A stretch of 64,000 nucleotides of DNA, taken from the NCBI RefSeq assembly GCF_040954835.1, contig NC_090709.1:45826490-45890489 (forward strand), read 5' to 3'. Positions within the stretch are counted from its first letter, which is position 1. Each line of letters begins with the position of its first letter. Made by a program: the position numbers and the translations under genes. Origin of the DNA: Lepisosteus oculatus. Lineage: Eukaryota; Chordata; Actinopteri; Semionotiformes; Lepisosteidae. The notes under the pieces were generated by a model. It was not told the origin of the DNA. It did not search any database and was given only the letters and a program-made list of their open reading frames with translations. This document shows, piece after piece, positions 36,065 to 47,058 of this stretch.

Positions 36065-37136
36065 TTAGACGAGAGGAAAAGAGCACCTCCTTCTACGAAG
36101 CATTTCGTTGATCCGATCACGAATTATTTTCCAGTCGCACAAAGTAAGGGTTGAGAATCTCCGATTCACCATGCTACTAATGGTTTCCGGGAGATTGCAA
36201 GGCAAGGCACTTTTGCCTCTGGACCCATCAAAATTTACAGATGTGGTCCACCCCCAGTAAATTTCAAAAGTCACAAGATTTCGAAACATGAGGGTGGCGT
36301 AGCGGTCGGCTCTTGTTTTCCCGTCTATGCCGATGCACTGCAAGTACAACCCTCCCTCCATCTCCTGAGTGATGGGTAGCAGTTGGACATCTGGGAGAAT
36401 TATTTTTCCCACTGGCGTCTGTGACTTCTGCTGTGCTTCCTGGGGGGAGATAGACAACGGGGACAGCATCAACCAATTCCCATGCGGTGGTGAACTGAGA
36501 GGCCGGGATGGAGTGTACTGAGGCGGTGTGTGCTCTGCGGGGGGCAGAGCTTCCGCCAGGCATTGCAACCTGCGCGGCGGGGAGAGGCACTTTTCGAGAG
36601 ACAGCTGCTCAACTGTTTGACTGCTGGAACATACTGTCTCCTTCCTCTGCATTTTCAGGAGTGTCTCTAGCCTCCCAGTCCTCCCCAGTAATGCGTCGTA
36701 CTGCTCCCGCTGCTGCCGAAATGTCTCCACACAGGTGCTGCTTCTACAGGTTGGCACCCTGGCCAGTGGCCGAGAGCAGAGACCCACGGCCTGTGGCAAA
36801 ATAACATAATTCATGTAAGAAATAAAGTCACACAGTAGTATTCATCAGTCGCGGAACAGAAGTCAAAATAAACTTTTCTTTTTTTCCGTCTTACCGCTTT
36901 CTTTTTTACTGTCCTGGTGGTAGATCGTTTCGCCCGTGCGGTGTTTTCTTGAAGAACAGGCTACAAAGAAATAATTATAATTGAATTTAAAATTCAAAAC
37001 GGCAATAATACCTTGTAATATACGCTGTAATAACGTATTTCAGATGAAGTCTGCTGTATTTGCTTACCCTTCGCTCTTTGGAAGCTGGGGCGGCAGAAGC
37101 ACCCCGTCTCTTCCCGTAAAAGGTCTTGGTCTCCAT
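36065..37136 (-). CDS. BEN-domain protein gene inside TIR element copy 3 (three exons)
   Basis: Exon 1 is 37068-37136 (ATG, 23 codons, donor GTAAGC). Exon 2 is 36896-36960 (acceptor TTTCTTTGTAG, donor GTAAGAC), a basic stretch ending TRTVKKK. Exon 3 runs to the stop at 36065-36067. Exon 2 ends two bases into a codon, so the acceptor at 36759-36760 (CTGGCCAG) keeps frame; the stronger-looking CCACAG at about 36801 would not. Exon 3 holds a Pro/Ser-rich middle and a C-terminal region with KIILPDVQLLPITQEM, a YATLMFRNLVTFEIYWG core and NRRFSTLTLCDWKIIRDRIN before RRRR. The last parts fit the BEN domain pattern (Leu-x2-Ile, RRFP-L, W-I---IN-KCR), a DNA- and protein-binding fold of chromatin regulators. 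The protein would be about 275 residues with a nuclear-type basic tail. It is open throughout, unlike the other coding remnants here. Role unknown; the BEN assignment is by pattern only. Confidence 0.65.
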
Positions 37137-37204
37137 ACTGTACTGTGGTCGCTGTAGTGCAGGTTCGCAGTTTTTTTTGTGATGGGAGCTCACCCAATCC
37201 CTTT

Positions 37205-37249
37205 GTGTATTTATGCTATATTCACATGTACGGCTAGAATGTTCATTGG
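37205..37249 (-). promoter_or_regulatory. TATA-like and CCAAT motifs upstream of the BEN gene
   Basis: Minus strand GCATAAATACAC at 37205-37216 lies about 70 bases before the ATG, and CCAAT at 37245-37249 lies about 30 bases further upstream. Spacing is typical of a small Pol II promoter. This is suggestive only. Confidence 0.35.
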
Positions 37250-37407
37250 TGAATGTTCAAAGGTGGGTGCCTCTTGCCGAAGTCTGGAGACATTAGAGGC
37301 TTGCCACACCCGGACTGTTAAACCAACGCATTAGCACGTCAAAGCCCATTGAGGAGCCGGGCGCAATAATTGTTTTGTCCCTTGATTTACTGATCTGCAT
37401 TAATTAT

Positions 37408-37602
37408 GGAAATCGAGTTCCTGCTCTTTGCAGACGACCTGGTCCCGCTGTCGCCCACAGAACAGAGGCTGCGCCAGAACCTGGCGCTGCTGGAGCAGCA
37501 CTGTCAGACCTGGGCGCCGACAGTCAATCTGGACAAGACCAGAGTTATGGTTTTCCAGAAAAAAAGCCAGACCTCAGGGAAACAGGTACAAATTCACACT
37601 TA
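37408..37602 (+). pseudogene. LINE reverse-transcriptase fragment, second copy
   Basis: Reads EIEFLLFADDLVPLSPTEQR and NLDKTRVMVFQKK, again with QGNRYKFTLNN in the next frame because of the same extra A. It has the same flanks as the copy at 3948-4141 (GGACTGTTAAACCAACGCAT before, AACAACACATTAACACC after). A Pro replaces Leu after the FADD motif (DDLVPLS). It is inactive. Confidence 0.8.
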
Positions 37603-39084
37603 ACAACACATTAACACCAAACAACGTTTGTATTATATTCCCTATTAATCAAACTCTAAGAGTATGTACCGGCTTGTCCACTCCTCCCGCCCCTCTCTGT
37701 GTACAGTAGAGCCTACTGTCCAGCCAGCACATGTCCACAGACATTCACAACAGTGACTTATCATAAAACGTTAAATTATTTGTTGTTTTTCAGGAAGTTA
37801 AAAAAAACACTTGAAATACTTATCCAGTCTCTCGAAATAAAGTTATTTTTCAAGCAATGCAACAAACGTCTGGCAATGTGTTTTTTTTAATCCAACATTG
37901 ACAGCCACATCTTAAATCTTGCCAGTCAGCTCTTTTTTCTCTATTTGAATTGTGGCTTACACTTCGCACGACTTTAAAAGCTAGAAAGACTGGTTTCGAT
38001 TCATATTAGCTGGCGAGCCTTGTTAACAAAAAAACAGACAATACACAGGGAGGGGGAGGTCAAGCCAGAGAGAGAGTTTTTTACCCTCTGTCTAAAAACC
38101 CAAATAACCCGGGACTGAGACTCTGGGGGGATCATTGCGTGGTACAGAGCGGAGCTCAGTCAATTCTTATGGAATGTGTTTTCTTTCTTCTTTTTTTCAG
38201 CATTGAATAAACCTGTTACTTGATTCATATGGATGCCTGGTTCCGCCGGGGATTCAAAACATTTTTTATTTTTTTTTAAATCGGGTATCAAAGGGAATAG
38301 CAGTATAACCCTGTTCATGCACAAACAGTGGCATGTTACATTATTCATTTGGGTGTCTCCTCTTCCCAGAAAGCTCTAAATTGCATTTTGAGCGCGGTTT
38401 TTGACTTTTTTTAAATTGCATTTTGAGCGCGGACAGCACATACAAGGGTTAATTGCACAATGAACTGCGCCAAGAAATTTAAAATAGTCTTCTTTAGGTG
38501 TGATACAGTCTTTTAATACAGTCTTTGCTGTGCTCTTGAGGGTCCTTGTGGTATTTCGAGCTCTGGTTGAATGATAAGTGTCGCAGTTTAAAGTGTCGCA
38601 GTTTATTTATGGGTTGCAATTTAGAAAAAGTCAAAAACCCGCACTCAAAATGCAATTTAGAGCTTTCTGGCAAGAGGAGACACCCAAATTAATAATGTAA
38701 CATGCCACTGTTTGTGCATGAACAAAGTAATACTGAGATTTTCCTAAGATACGCGATTAAAAAAAATAAATTTTTTGAATCCCCGGCGGAACACATTCCA
38801 TAAGAATTCCATTTATACAGTATATCGCCTTTAAACACATATATTTAAACACGCGTTTACGACTTAAATCAAAACGCGATTCAAATCAATATAAATGTTT
38901 ATTTTGTAACGCATAGGTGACTATTCATTGTTATTAAAAATACTTAAATTCGATCATGTTGTGATATTTAGAAATATAAATTTGTTTGGTGCGAGTGAGA
39001 TTTTATTTAATCTCTGACCAAGGGAAACATTTCATTTTTTCAAAGAAATATTTGTTAAAAAATAAAGTCATAGTTACATGGGAT

Positions 39085-39155
39085 TCAATCACAGACCGTA
39101 TAACATGGGAATCAGCAAACTAACACACAGCGCCACCAGATCTGACAATGCTATA
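39085..39155 (-). repeat. tRNA-like module in TIR element copy 3, inverted
   Basis: Minus strand TGGTGGCGCTGTGTGTTAG (A-box-like) and GGTCTGTGATTGAATCCCAT (B-box-like) are close to the module at 2211-2281. TTTAACAAATATTTCTTTG follows. Confidence 0.5.
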
Positions 39156-41477
39156 AAAACGCTATAAAATAATGTGACTAGGCACAGAAAAAGTTGACAG
39201 CACAGTACAATAATAAATGCTGACCATGACTTTAGAAGCATAAATTACCTTACACTCAATTTAAACACAAGCTGTCTTTAGCCCTCTAAGCTGGTTCATA
39301 CAGAAATGTAGAGATCCAGGCTCAGAACACACAGCTTCATTAGCGAATACATATGCAGGACAACTAGAGAAGACGTTTTACAGTGGATGGATTTTTAGAA
39401 ACATCCCATCAGTGACATCACTGAAGTCAACTCCTAGGTACTATAACTGTCGTGTGGATAGTTTCACAAGAATCAGACAAAGGTTTAAGCATCGCTTGTT
39501 CTAGATAAAACTGCAAAAAAAAAACAACAACCCATAATGTACTTCTTTGCGGCTCTGTTTGCCCAAATCATATATTCACAACGTGAAATTAGAAAATAAT
39601 ATTACGTAACCAAAATCCGCAATATGGAAACAGAACCTGTGCAATTGTTCACAGGTGATGTACTCGTAACATTTTTACAAGACGAACTACAACATTTAAA
39701 AAATGACTTGTATGTACTTGATATCTCTAATCAATCCACGGCGATATAGTTAAAGCAGAGTCCCCGCACAAAACGAAACTAAAACGCCCTGGGCATACCG
39801 TTTCGCGCTTCTTATCAGATGCTCAAAAGTAATTTGACCGTATGAAATGCATAATATAAACCTAGAAACATATACGTGAGCAGTATTTACGTAGTATCGG
39901 TGTCAAGACATACCTCTCAAATACTGTAAATCAAGTTAAAAATATCTCAAGACCGATTCTGGTCATAATGAAACCATGTTTCGTGTATGTTTTCTTTAAA
40001 GTACCGAGACCAGCCATATACTGTATGTTTATGTTCCAAAATTAATATTGTTTATGGCCTTCACACGCCTTACAGTATGCTCCTATTCTTTTTATGCTCA
40101 GCTATTAAGATTTCCCTTCAGTGGTAAAATTCCATATGAATATTCAATACTACAACGGGCACAGTAAAGACGTTTACAATATATTTTTCTACGACAGACC
40201 AACAGACCAAGAGTGCCCCTGTCGGTCAACCAATCACGTACCGCGGTACCCCGCGTCATCTTGCGTCATATTCCGCCAAAATGCGCGACGCCGTAGCCAA
40301 TTACCTCCAGTACGTGTCTGTACCGGGCACTTTGAATGGCTGCATCTGTATAAATTGAATTGTTCTATTTTTCAGGCTTGCATATCATATTTCAGTTAAA
40401 CCTTTTCTTCTATAGTAATTTCATTTGATATTAAAATTAGTCCTGATTTAAGAATTTTATAATAAGTTTCAGTTTCAGTTTAATCATGCCCAGAAGCTAC
40501 CAAAACTGGTAACGTTCACATAATGTGTAATGCAAAAGCAGCAGTTGGGGTGGGAAACAAAAGGCATTTCTTGGTATGAATCCTAAAACTTCATAGATGG
40601 CGTTCTAGGACTTCTCGCTTCAGATAAAGCTGTCAATACATCATAGATTTCTACTCAATCAATATAAGCAGTGTTATCACCACCGAACGCTAAATATAGA
40701 TCCTGGCAATAATTCATGAGTTGTTTGTTAGAAAATTGTTTATGGTTTTTTTTTTACATATTTTCAATACCAGACAAAAAGTCGGAAGTTTCAATTTCAT
40801 GCAACTGATGAAATCTCTCTTCGATGGAAGTTATAAGTACAGTACATCCAAAATACTGCGGAATCAATCAAATTTACATGTTTCTTGTGGATCCAGAAGA
40901 TCATTTTGAGACTCAAAACATGCCTGTCTTTTCTTTTTTCGAGGACGAAGGAGTAGCAGCAGGAGTAGCAGTTATGGCAAGAACGTGTTTAGAGTTCAGC
41001 ACTTCTCATTTCTAATGCAGAGCCATCGACTCAGAAAGCACCGCCCTCGATAAAAGAAATTGCAGAATTGGTCTGTTCATGCTGCCTACAGGCTTTGAAT
41101 TGCTGGCATTTTCTGCAAGCGTTCCTTTTTGAGGGTTCATGAAATTCCTCACATTTGAGCCAACACTAAAATATTTCATTCGGGGTCGCCTAATTCATAG
41201 TGCAAACCGAATCTACAGGGGAATGCTGTGGCACATGAAGCCGTTTGTTATTCTGTTGTGAGGTGTGAGGGGCGGAATGCAAATCCAGTTGGTGAATAGA
41301 AAATGAAACAGGAGTCACTTCTTGAGCTACGAATTCCAAAAAGTATGAAAACCTGTGCATTTTAACAGTGCAGAATACTCACAAATTGCACTGAGTTGCT
41401 TGCTTTCTTCTGCTGCTTTTATATTTCAGTCATTCACTGTAGCACTGGAACAATTCAAGAGAGCTAAAAGCAGAAGC

Positions 41478-41590
41478 TGTCGGGAGTGGGATTTGAACCC
41501 ACGCCTCCATTTGGAGACCAGAACACCCAAGCCAGCTGGAAAGACACATGTCCTTGAGTCTGGCGCCTTAGACTACTCGGCCACCCTGAC
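41478..41590 (-). tRNA. tRNA-Leu(CAA) with intron
   Basis: Minus strand starts GTCAGGGTGGCCGAGTAGTC, has anticodon CAA in GACTCAAG, an intron (GACATGTGTCTTTCCAGC...), then TTCTGGTCTCC, the long variable arm, B box GTTCAAATC and CGACA. The intron position is the normal one for vertebrate tRNA-Leu(CAA). The acceptor stem has one A-C mismatch and D-loop GAGTAG instead of GAGTGG, so this copy may be weaker than the one at 58174. Confidence 0.9.
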
Positions 41591-42091
41591 AAGCGAGAGC
41601 AATTGGTGTGCTGAATGCACCAGTAGTTGACTAAACTGAGTTTCCATCCTGAAATGATTTGCTTGCGAAGAGCCAAGTTGCCTTGAATGGATCTTGGAAA
41701 ACAAATATATGGATGGATTGTTATTCGGTTGTGAGTTTTGAGGGGCGTATTATAAATTGAGTTGGTGAAAAGGCGCTTTTTGTTAGTCTGTCGGGAGGCT
41801 GCACAAGGTGTTTAGAGGGAGAACTTCTAAAAGGCAGGCTCTCTATGTTTAACATCAAGAAAGATTTTTTTTTTCTCAATGGAAATGCTCTTTGGCGCTA
41901 CGTAAAGTAGGGAACAACGTCTGGCGAGACCACTTTTGAGCCAGTGCAAATAGTAATGTGCCACCAAGTACATTTAATATTGGCTGTGGTAGCGAGCTGC
42001 TTTTGTTTGTGAAGCTTTTACTTCTTTATGCTGAATCATCGGCAGGAGTAGCTTATTAAATCTTTTCTCATAGTGCTCCATCAAAAATACC

Positions 42092-42355
42092 TTGTCCATG
42101 TTCAAAAGAGATCAGGGGATCTACTTCATGCTTTCACATGGCATACCTAACACGAAAGATTTAAATGGGGAATTGACTGTGCTTCTTGATGTTGTTCCTG
42201 TGGTTGCCTTGGTTACAATGGTGAACGTTCTTCCACGTTCTGCTAGAGTATCCACTGGGTGGGCTTTATCAATTGGCTCGGACAGGTCACCAGTGCTCCG
42301 TCTCCAGAAAAATAATCAGCACTGTCTTTTTTCTGTGCGCATGACCGTCTTTTAA
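42092..42355 (+). other. 87-codon open frame repeated in the duplicated blocks
   Basis: The frame starts MSMFKRDQGIYFML. The same frame is at 57409-57672 (minus, three or so differences) and a diverged one is at 63727-63954 (minus). I recognise no domain. It is probably a by-product of segmental duplication and not a gene. Confidence 0.25.
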
Positions 42356-42978
42356 AACATATAAAATCACGAGTTCATTGATTTCTCCAAATAACAACAA
42401 TACATTTTAACCCTTCAATCCAATAGTTTTACTCCAAGTAAAAAGCAGCGCAATATATAGAGAGATGATATTCAAAGATTTCAACGTTCTTATTGGATTG
42501 CCTGTATGCAGATATCGCTCAGAATTGCTAATATGATTTTAATTCAGTTTTTCTCTACTACTTTCAGAGTCTTTTATTGACCTTGCTGAAGCAGAGAAGT
42601 GACAATCACAAATGTGACCAGTTGTGCAGCTGTTTCTGGTTAATAATAATTAATGCAAAATAAAAAACAGCTCCTTGCATTAAGAGCAAGAGCAACCAAC
42701 GCACTCGCTTGTTGAGTTGGGTATTTTCCGAGCTACTCTTCCTTAGCTGTGTAGAGGTTTGATGGGTTTACTGAGACAATTACTGAGACTGAGGCAGTAA
42801 TCACGAGGTGGTTCGTTGTGGCTTTTAGAAAATCAATCGTCAGAACAACTAACAACGCACACACACGGGTTCAATACACGAGATACAGTGATTAATATAA
42901 ATTGTGCACCAAAAATATACCAGTCTGCCTGGATACAAGCGGCAGACCTTACTGTGAGGGTTATCAATATACAAGGTA

Positions 42979-44601
42979 CAGTGCCTTGCGAAAGTATTCG
43001 GCCCCCTTGAACTTTTCAACCTTTTGCCACATTTCAGGCTTCAAACATAAAGATATAAATTTTTTATTTTATGTGAAGAATCACCAACAAGTGGGACACA
43101 ATTGTGAAGTGGAACGAAATCTATTGGATTTTTGAAACTTTTTTAACTAATAAAAAAATGAAAAGTGGGGCGTGCAAAATTATTCGGCCCCCTTGCGTTA
43201 ATACTTTGTAGAGCCACCTTTTGCTGCGATTACAGCTGCAAGTCGCTTGGGGTATGTCTCTATCAGTTTTGCACATCGAGAGACTGAAATCCTTGCCCAT
43301 TCTTCCTTGCAAAACAGCTCGAGCTCAGTGAGGTTGGATGGAGAGCGTTTGTAAAATAGCAGTTTTCAGCTCTTTCCACAGATTCTCGATTGGATTCAGG
43401 TCTGGACTTTGACTTGGCCATTCAAACACCTGGATACGTTTATTTGTGAACCATTCCTTTGTAGATTTTGCTGTATGTTTGGGATCATTGTCTTGTTGGA
43501 AGATAAATCTCCGTCCCAGTTTCAGGTCTTTTGCAGACTCCAACAGGTTTTCATCCAGAATGGTCCTGTATTTGGCTGCATCCATCTTCCCCTCAATTTT
43601 AACCATCTTCCCTGTCCCTGCTGAAGAAAAGCAGGCCCAAACCATGATGCTGCCACCACCATGTTTGACAGTGGGGATGGTGTGTTGAGGGTGATGAGCT
43701 GTGTTGCTTTTACGCCAAACATATCATTTTGCATTGTGGCCAAAAAGTTCGATTTTGGTTTCATCTGACCAGAGCACCTTCTTCCATATGTTTGGGGTGT
43801 CTCCCAGGTGGCTTGTGGCAAACGTTAGACGAGACTTTTTATGGATATCTTTGAGAAATGGCTTTCTTCTTGCCACTCTTCCATAAAGGCCAGATTTGTG
43901 CAGTGTAAGACTGATTGTTGTCCTATGGACAGACTCTCCCACCTCAGCTGTAGTTCTCTGCAGTTCATCCAGAGTGATCATGGGCCTCTTGGCTACATCT
44001 CTGATCAGTCTTCTCCTTGTCTGAGCTGAAAGTTTAGAGGGACGGCCAGGTCTTGGTAGATTTGCAGTGGTCTGATACTCCTTCCATTTCAAGATGATCG
44101 CTTGCACAGTGCTCCTTGGGATGTTTGAAGCTTGGGAAATCTTTTTGTATCCAAATCCAGCTTTAAACTTCTCCACAACAGTATTACGGACCTGCCTGGT
44201 GTGTTCCTTGGTCTTCATGATGCTCTCTGCGCTTTCAACAGAACCTTGAGACTATCACAGAGCAGGTGCATTTATACAGAGACTTGATTACACACAGGTG
44301 GATTCTATTTATCACCATCAGTCATTTAGGACAACATTGGATCATTCAGAGATCCTCGCTGAACTTCTGGAGTGAGTTTGCTGTAAAGGGGCCGAATAAT
44401 TTTGCACGCCCCACTTTTCATTTTTTTATTAGTTAAAAAAAGTTTCAAAAATCCAATAGATTTCGTTCCACTTCACAATTGTGTCCCACTTGTTGGTGAT
44501 TCTTCACATAAAATAAAAAATGTATATCTTTATGTTTGAAGCCTGAAATGTGGCAAAAGGTTGAAAAGTTCAAGGGGGCCGAATACTTTCGCAAGGCACT
44601 G
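42979..44601. mobile_element. Tc1/mariner element, 1623 bp, with 214-bp inverted repeats
   Basis: The ends are CAGTGCCTTGCGAAAGTATT and its inverse. The inverted repeats span 42979-43192 and 44388-44601, and TA is duplicated at 42977-42978 and 44602-44603. The right arm of the palindrome keeps the empty site (CAAGGTATATAATC at about 56783-56796, inverse). It holds one transposase gene on the minus strand with two lesions, so it is complete in structure but non-autonomous. Confidence 0.97.
43198..44218 (-). pseudogene. Tc1 transposase, one nonsense and one frameshift
   Basis: Starts MKTKEHTRQVRNTVVEKF with a paired-like helix-turn-helix region (IPRSTVQAIILKW), a GRPR-like RPGRPSKL, and the DD34E catalytic residues in [15 protein letters not shown] and NPIENLW. 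TGA at 43724-43726 follows HNAK, and reading resumes in the same frame (YVWRK..., MVWACFS). A one-base gain near 43352-43358 (after LKTAI) shifts the last 50 or so codons, which end at TAA 43198-43200. Full length would be about 340 residues, normal for Tc1. Both lesions are single-base, so decay is recent. Confidence 0.95.
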
Positions 44602-45265
44602 TATATAATCTCGAAGAGATGCAAACACAAAGAGATACACAACAGAGAATATATGTCAATATATATCGTTCGGTTACCAAATCGCTAATTAGTGTTATTA
44701 CCCACTGTTACTCTAAACTCGGAAGTAAATGCAATACTCATGAATTAAATTGATAACAACTTGTGTTGAGGTACAATTGAATTCTCGAGACGCAATGTAG
44801 AACATGGGGTTTACTTATCCACTGTGTATGGATTTGGAATTTCCAGGCACGAACACCAAACCAGCTGACAGGCTCTGTTGCAGCCTCGGTTCCAGCGGTT
44901 GTCCAATGGGCGTTGTCCCAGCGTCCTCTGGCTACCGGCCAACCAGTCGAGGTGCAGCTCGGAGTTGGACGGGCGGAGGAATCTAACCGTGGCGCGCAGG
45001 GCAGTTGTTGCTCCGAGGGGATCTACCAGCAGTCCGGCTGGCTAGTAGAAAGTATCTATGCACAGAGTGTGACCGCAAGTCCTCACAAGTCACTCTTTTG
45101 CCCGGGAAGAAGCTGGTTCGTTCCCGGACCAGCGCTGCTTCTGAATAAGCTATTCAGGTTGTCGACGGGGGTCCAACTGTAGGCTGCCATTGATCAAGCA
45201 GAGCATTCACGTTGGTAGAATTCTGAGTACGTACGGGATCCTCGGCCTCGCGCTTTGATCAAAGA

Positions 45266-45441
45266 CCAAGTCCCAGCGCAGACAACCGCAGCTGTCACGT
45301 GATTGTCTCTGAGGATGCGCGAAAATGGCCAAGGAGAGCCCCGATCTGAGCTTCCAAGTCCCAGTGCAGACAACAGCAGTTGTCACGTGATTGTCTCTGA
45401 GGATGCGCGGAAATGGCCAAGGAGAGCCCCGATCTGAGCTT
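45266..45441. repeat. 88-bp tandem duplication
   Basis: CCAAGTCCCAG starts at 45266 and again at 45354. Each unit holds GTCACGTGATTGTCTCTGAG with a CACGTG E-box. The other palindrome arm has a single unit near 56060-56150. The two units differ at a few bases. Confidence 0.9.
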
Positions 45442-46987
45442 GCGCTCCCTTTTTGACCAAGACACAGATGTGTGCTGATTGGTTGAGAGTTTGGCTGGCA
45501 TTGGAGACCCACGTGGTGTTACCACGCCCTGCCAATCCCTGATTGGTTGATCAAGGTGAGATATGAGTCACTTACTCCTGACACTTAGGAATACAGTCCA
45601 GATGTCCATTCGGCACTCCCTAGACAGATAGGCGCCAATGGATGACCATTGATCATGATAGTTAGGCTTAGCTAAGTGCATCTCCGTTTAAGAGCTGTCC
45701 CTTATCAAAAGAAAACATCTTAAATCAGCCTGCATGAATACTTTCTCAGTGGCTGCACCACAGAGAGGGAGAGTGAGATGGGGCCTCATTTAGGAAAGCT
45801 CAGCAATGCTTAATTCTGTCTTATTAACAAGCATTGCCGCTACAGCTGTAAACTTATTTGGTGAGCATGGACCTCTGAGAAGGAGTCTGAATCCATCAAG
45901 AAGACAGGAATTCTAATATCGCACTGCCGTCTTGTGTACAAAATATTTGTTCAGCTCTAACGTCTGTGTGCGTTGACAAGGCATCTCAAAAGGACGTATT
46001 AAATAAGAAAATTATCCTTTCTGTTACCATTCCTGCGGTTGGAGCGTTGTTTCACCCTTTTACGTTCTACAATATTTACAGACAAGGTTTTATCACTGGA
46101 GTTGTGAACAAGTGTGCATCAGTCCATGAAAATCATCAGTACTGCTGTTTTACTATGCATAGTTTAATCAAGAGCACTTAAAAGATGCAAAAGATGGATT
46201 GTGTTCTGTGAGCACCTGCACATCTCTAAGTCACTTCCACAACCTTCTATGTCGGGGATGTTCAGATGCAGCCATTCAAAATGGGTGAGGTATTTCGCGG
46301 CATACCGCGACACGCCCACCGGGGTATCACGCGGTTCACGTGTGTCACGCGACTAACTATCCGGCGTCGCCTTGTAAAACCGCCAGGGGGAGCTTAACGT
46401 CTCATGTACAGCATTTGAGCCTTTAATTTTGAACTGTGTATTAAAGCATGTTAATCATCAGTCATTAAAATGTTGGTATATTTTATGAAAGCAAGATTGC
46501 TCAGTTGGACAAAAGTACACAACCTACCTTTATCAGAAATATTTATGCATCAAAGCCTTTACGGAAGATATTACTAATAGTATTAATAATGGATGACTTT
46601 GGACAAGCTGTATACTCAAAGTATAATTTCTTTAGCACATTTGCCATACTTTGTCAGGCATTTTGTTTTACTTCAACGGGCATAAAAACTTCCTTGCTTT
46701 TAACAGGGCGTTTCATAATTTCTAACTACGAAAATGATTTAAAATGCGACACCTATCATGAAAAGAAAAAAATACACACCAGTATTCCATTTCTCCCTAA
46801 ACATTGTAAGCTTTGAAGTCTTTAACTAACGTGATACCGGAGTCAACAAGCATACTTTTAGAATTTGATTAAAAGGGAATATAATATGGAATCGCGTATC
46901 TCAATAATTTAATAACGGTATGATTATATCCGTGTACTGCGGCAGGGCTGTGTAGGGCTGTATCGCCTGCCTGTTCATGCGAGCTGT

Positions 46988-47058
46988 CTTGTAGCCTACT
47001 GGTCTAGGTGTGTGACTACCAGCTAACAGGTTGTGTGTTTGAATCCAGCTGGTGCTGG
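46988..47058 (+). repeat. tRNA-like module in TIR element copy 4
   Basis: TAGCCTACTGGTCTAGGTGT, then GTGTTTGAATCCAGCTGGTG. Same type as 34683. It is followed by CTTCCAGTTTTATTTATTT, not by the usual TTTAACAAAC context. Confidence 0.55.

Larger units (their letters stand above)
33780..40348. mobile_element. TIR DNA element, copy 3 (6.6 kb), carrying a BEN-domain gene
   Basis: CAGATGCAGCCATTCAAAAT at the left and its inverse at the right (TTTGAATGGCTGCATCTG) are each flanked by TA (33778-33779, 40349-40350). L-type and R-type subterminal sequences follow the family pattern, and an internal block at 34240-34480 recurs inverted at about 40000-40190. Contents: tRNA-like modules at 34683 and 39085, the BEN-domain gene 36065-37136 on the minus strand, the LINE fragment 37408-37602, and SINE-like tails. 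No transposase was seen, so it would depend on a helper. The right end abuts exactly the left arm of the 40-59 kb inverted repeat. Confidence 0.65.
40351..45792. repeat. Left arm of a large inverted repeat (pairs with 55708-59453)
   Basis: Sequence from just after the TA of TIR element copy 3 to GGGCCTCATTTA at 45792 matches the reverse complement of 55708-59453 nearly throughout. It contains tRNA-Leu(CAA), an 87-codon frame at 42092-42355, a Tc1 element (42979-44601) and an 88-bp tandem duplication (45266-45441). Without the last two insertions it is about 3.73 kb, against 3.75 kb in the other arm. Confidence 0.9.

Noticed and set aside
36264..36804. Alternative frames overlapping the BEN exon on both strands
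   Set aside because: Only the 36065-36758 minus frame joins upstream exons and matches a domain.
44804..45182. Frames of 60-101 codons at 44804-45512 and their mirror at 55997-56587
   Set aside because: They are present in both arms only because of the palindrome, differ in frame and length, and show no domain.
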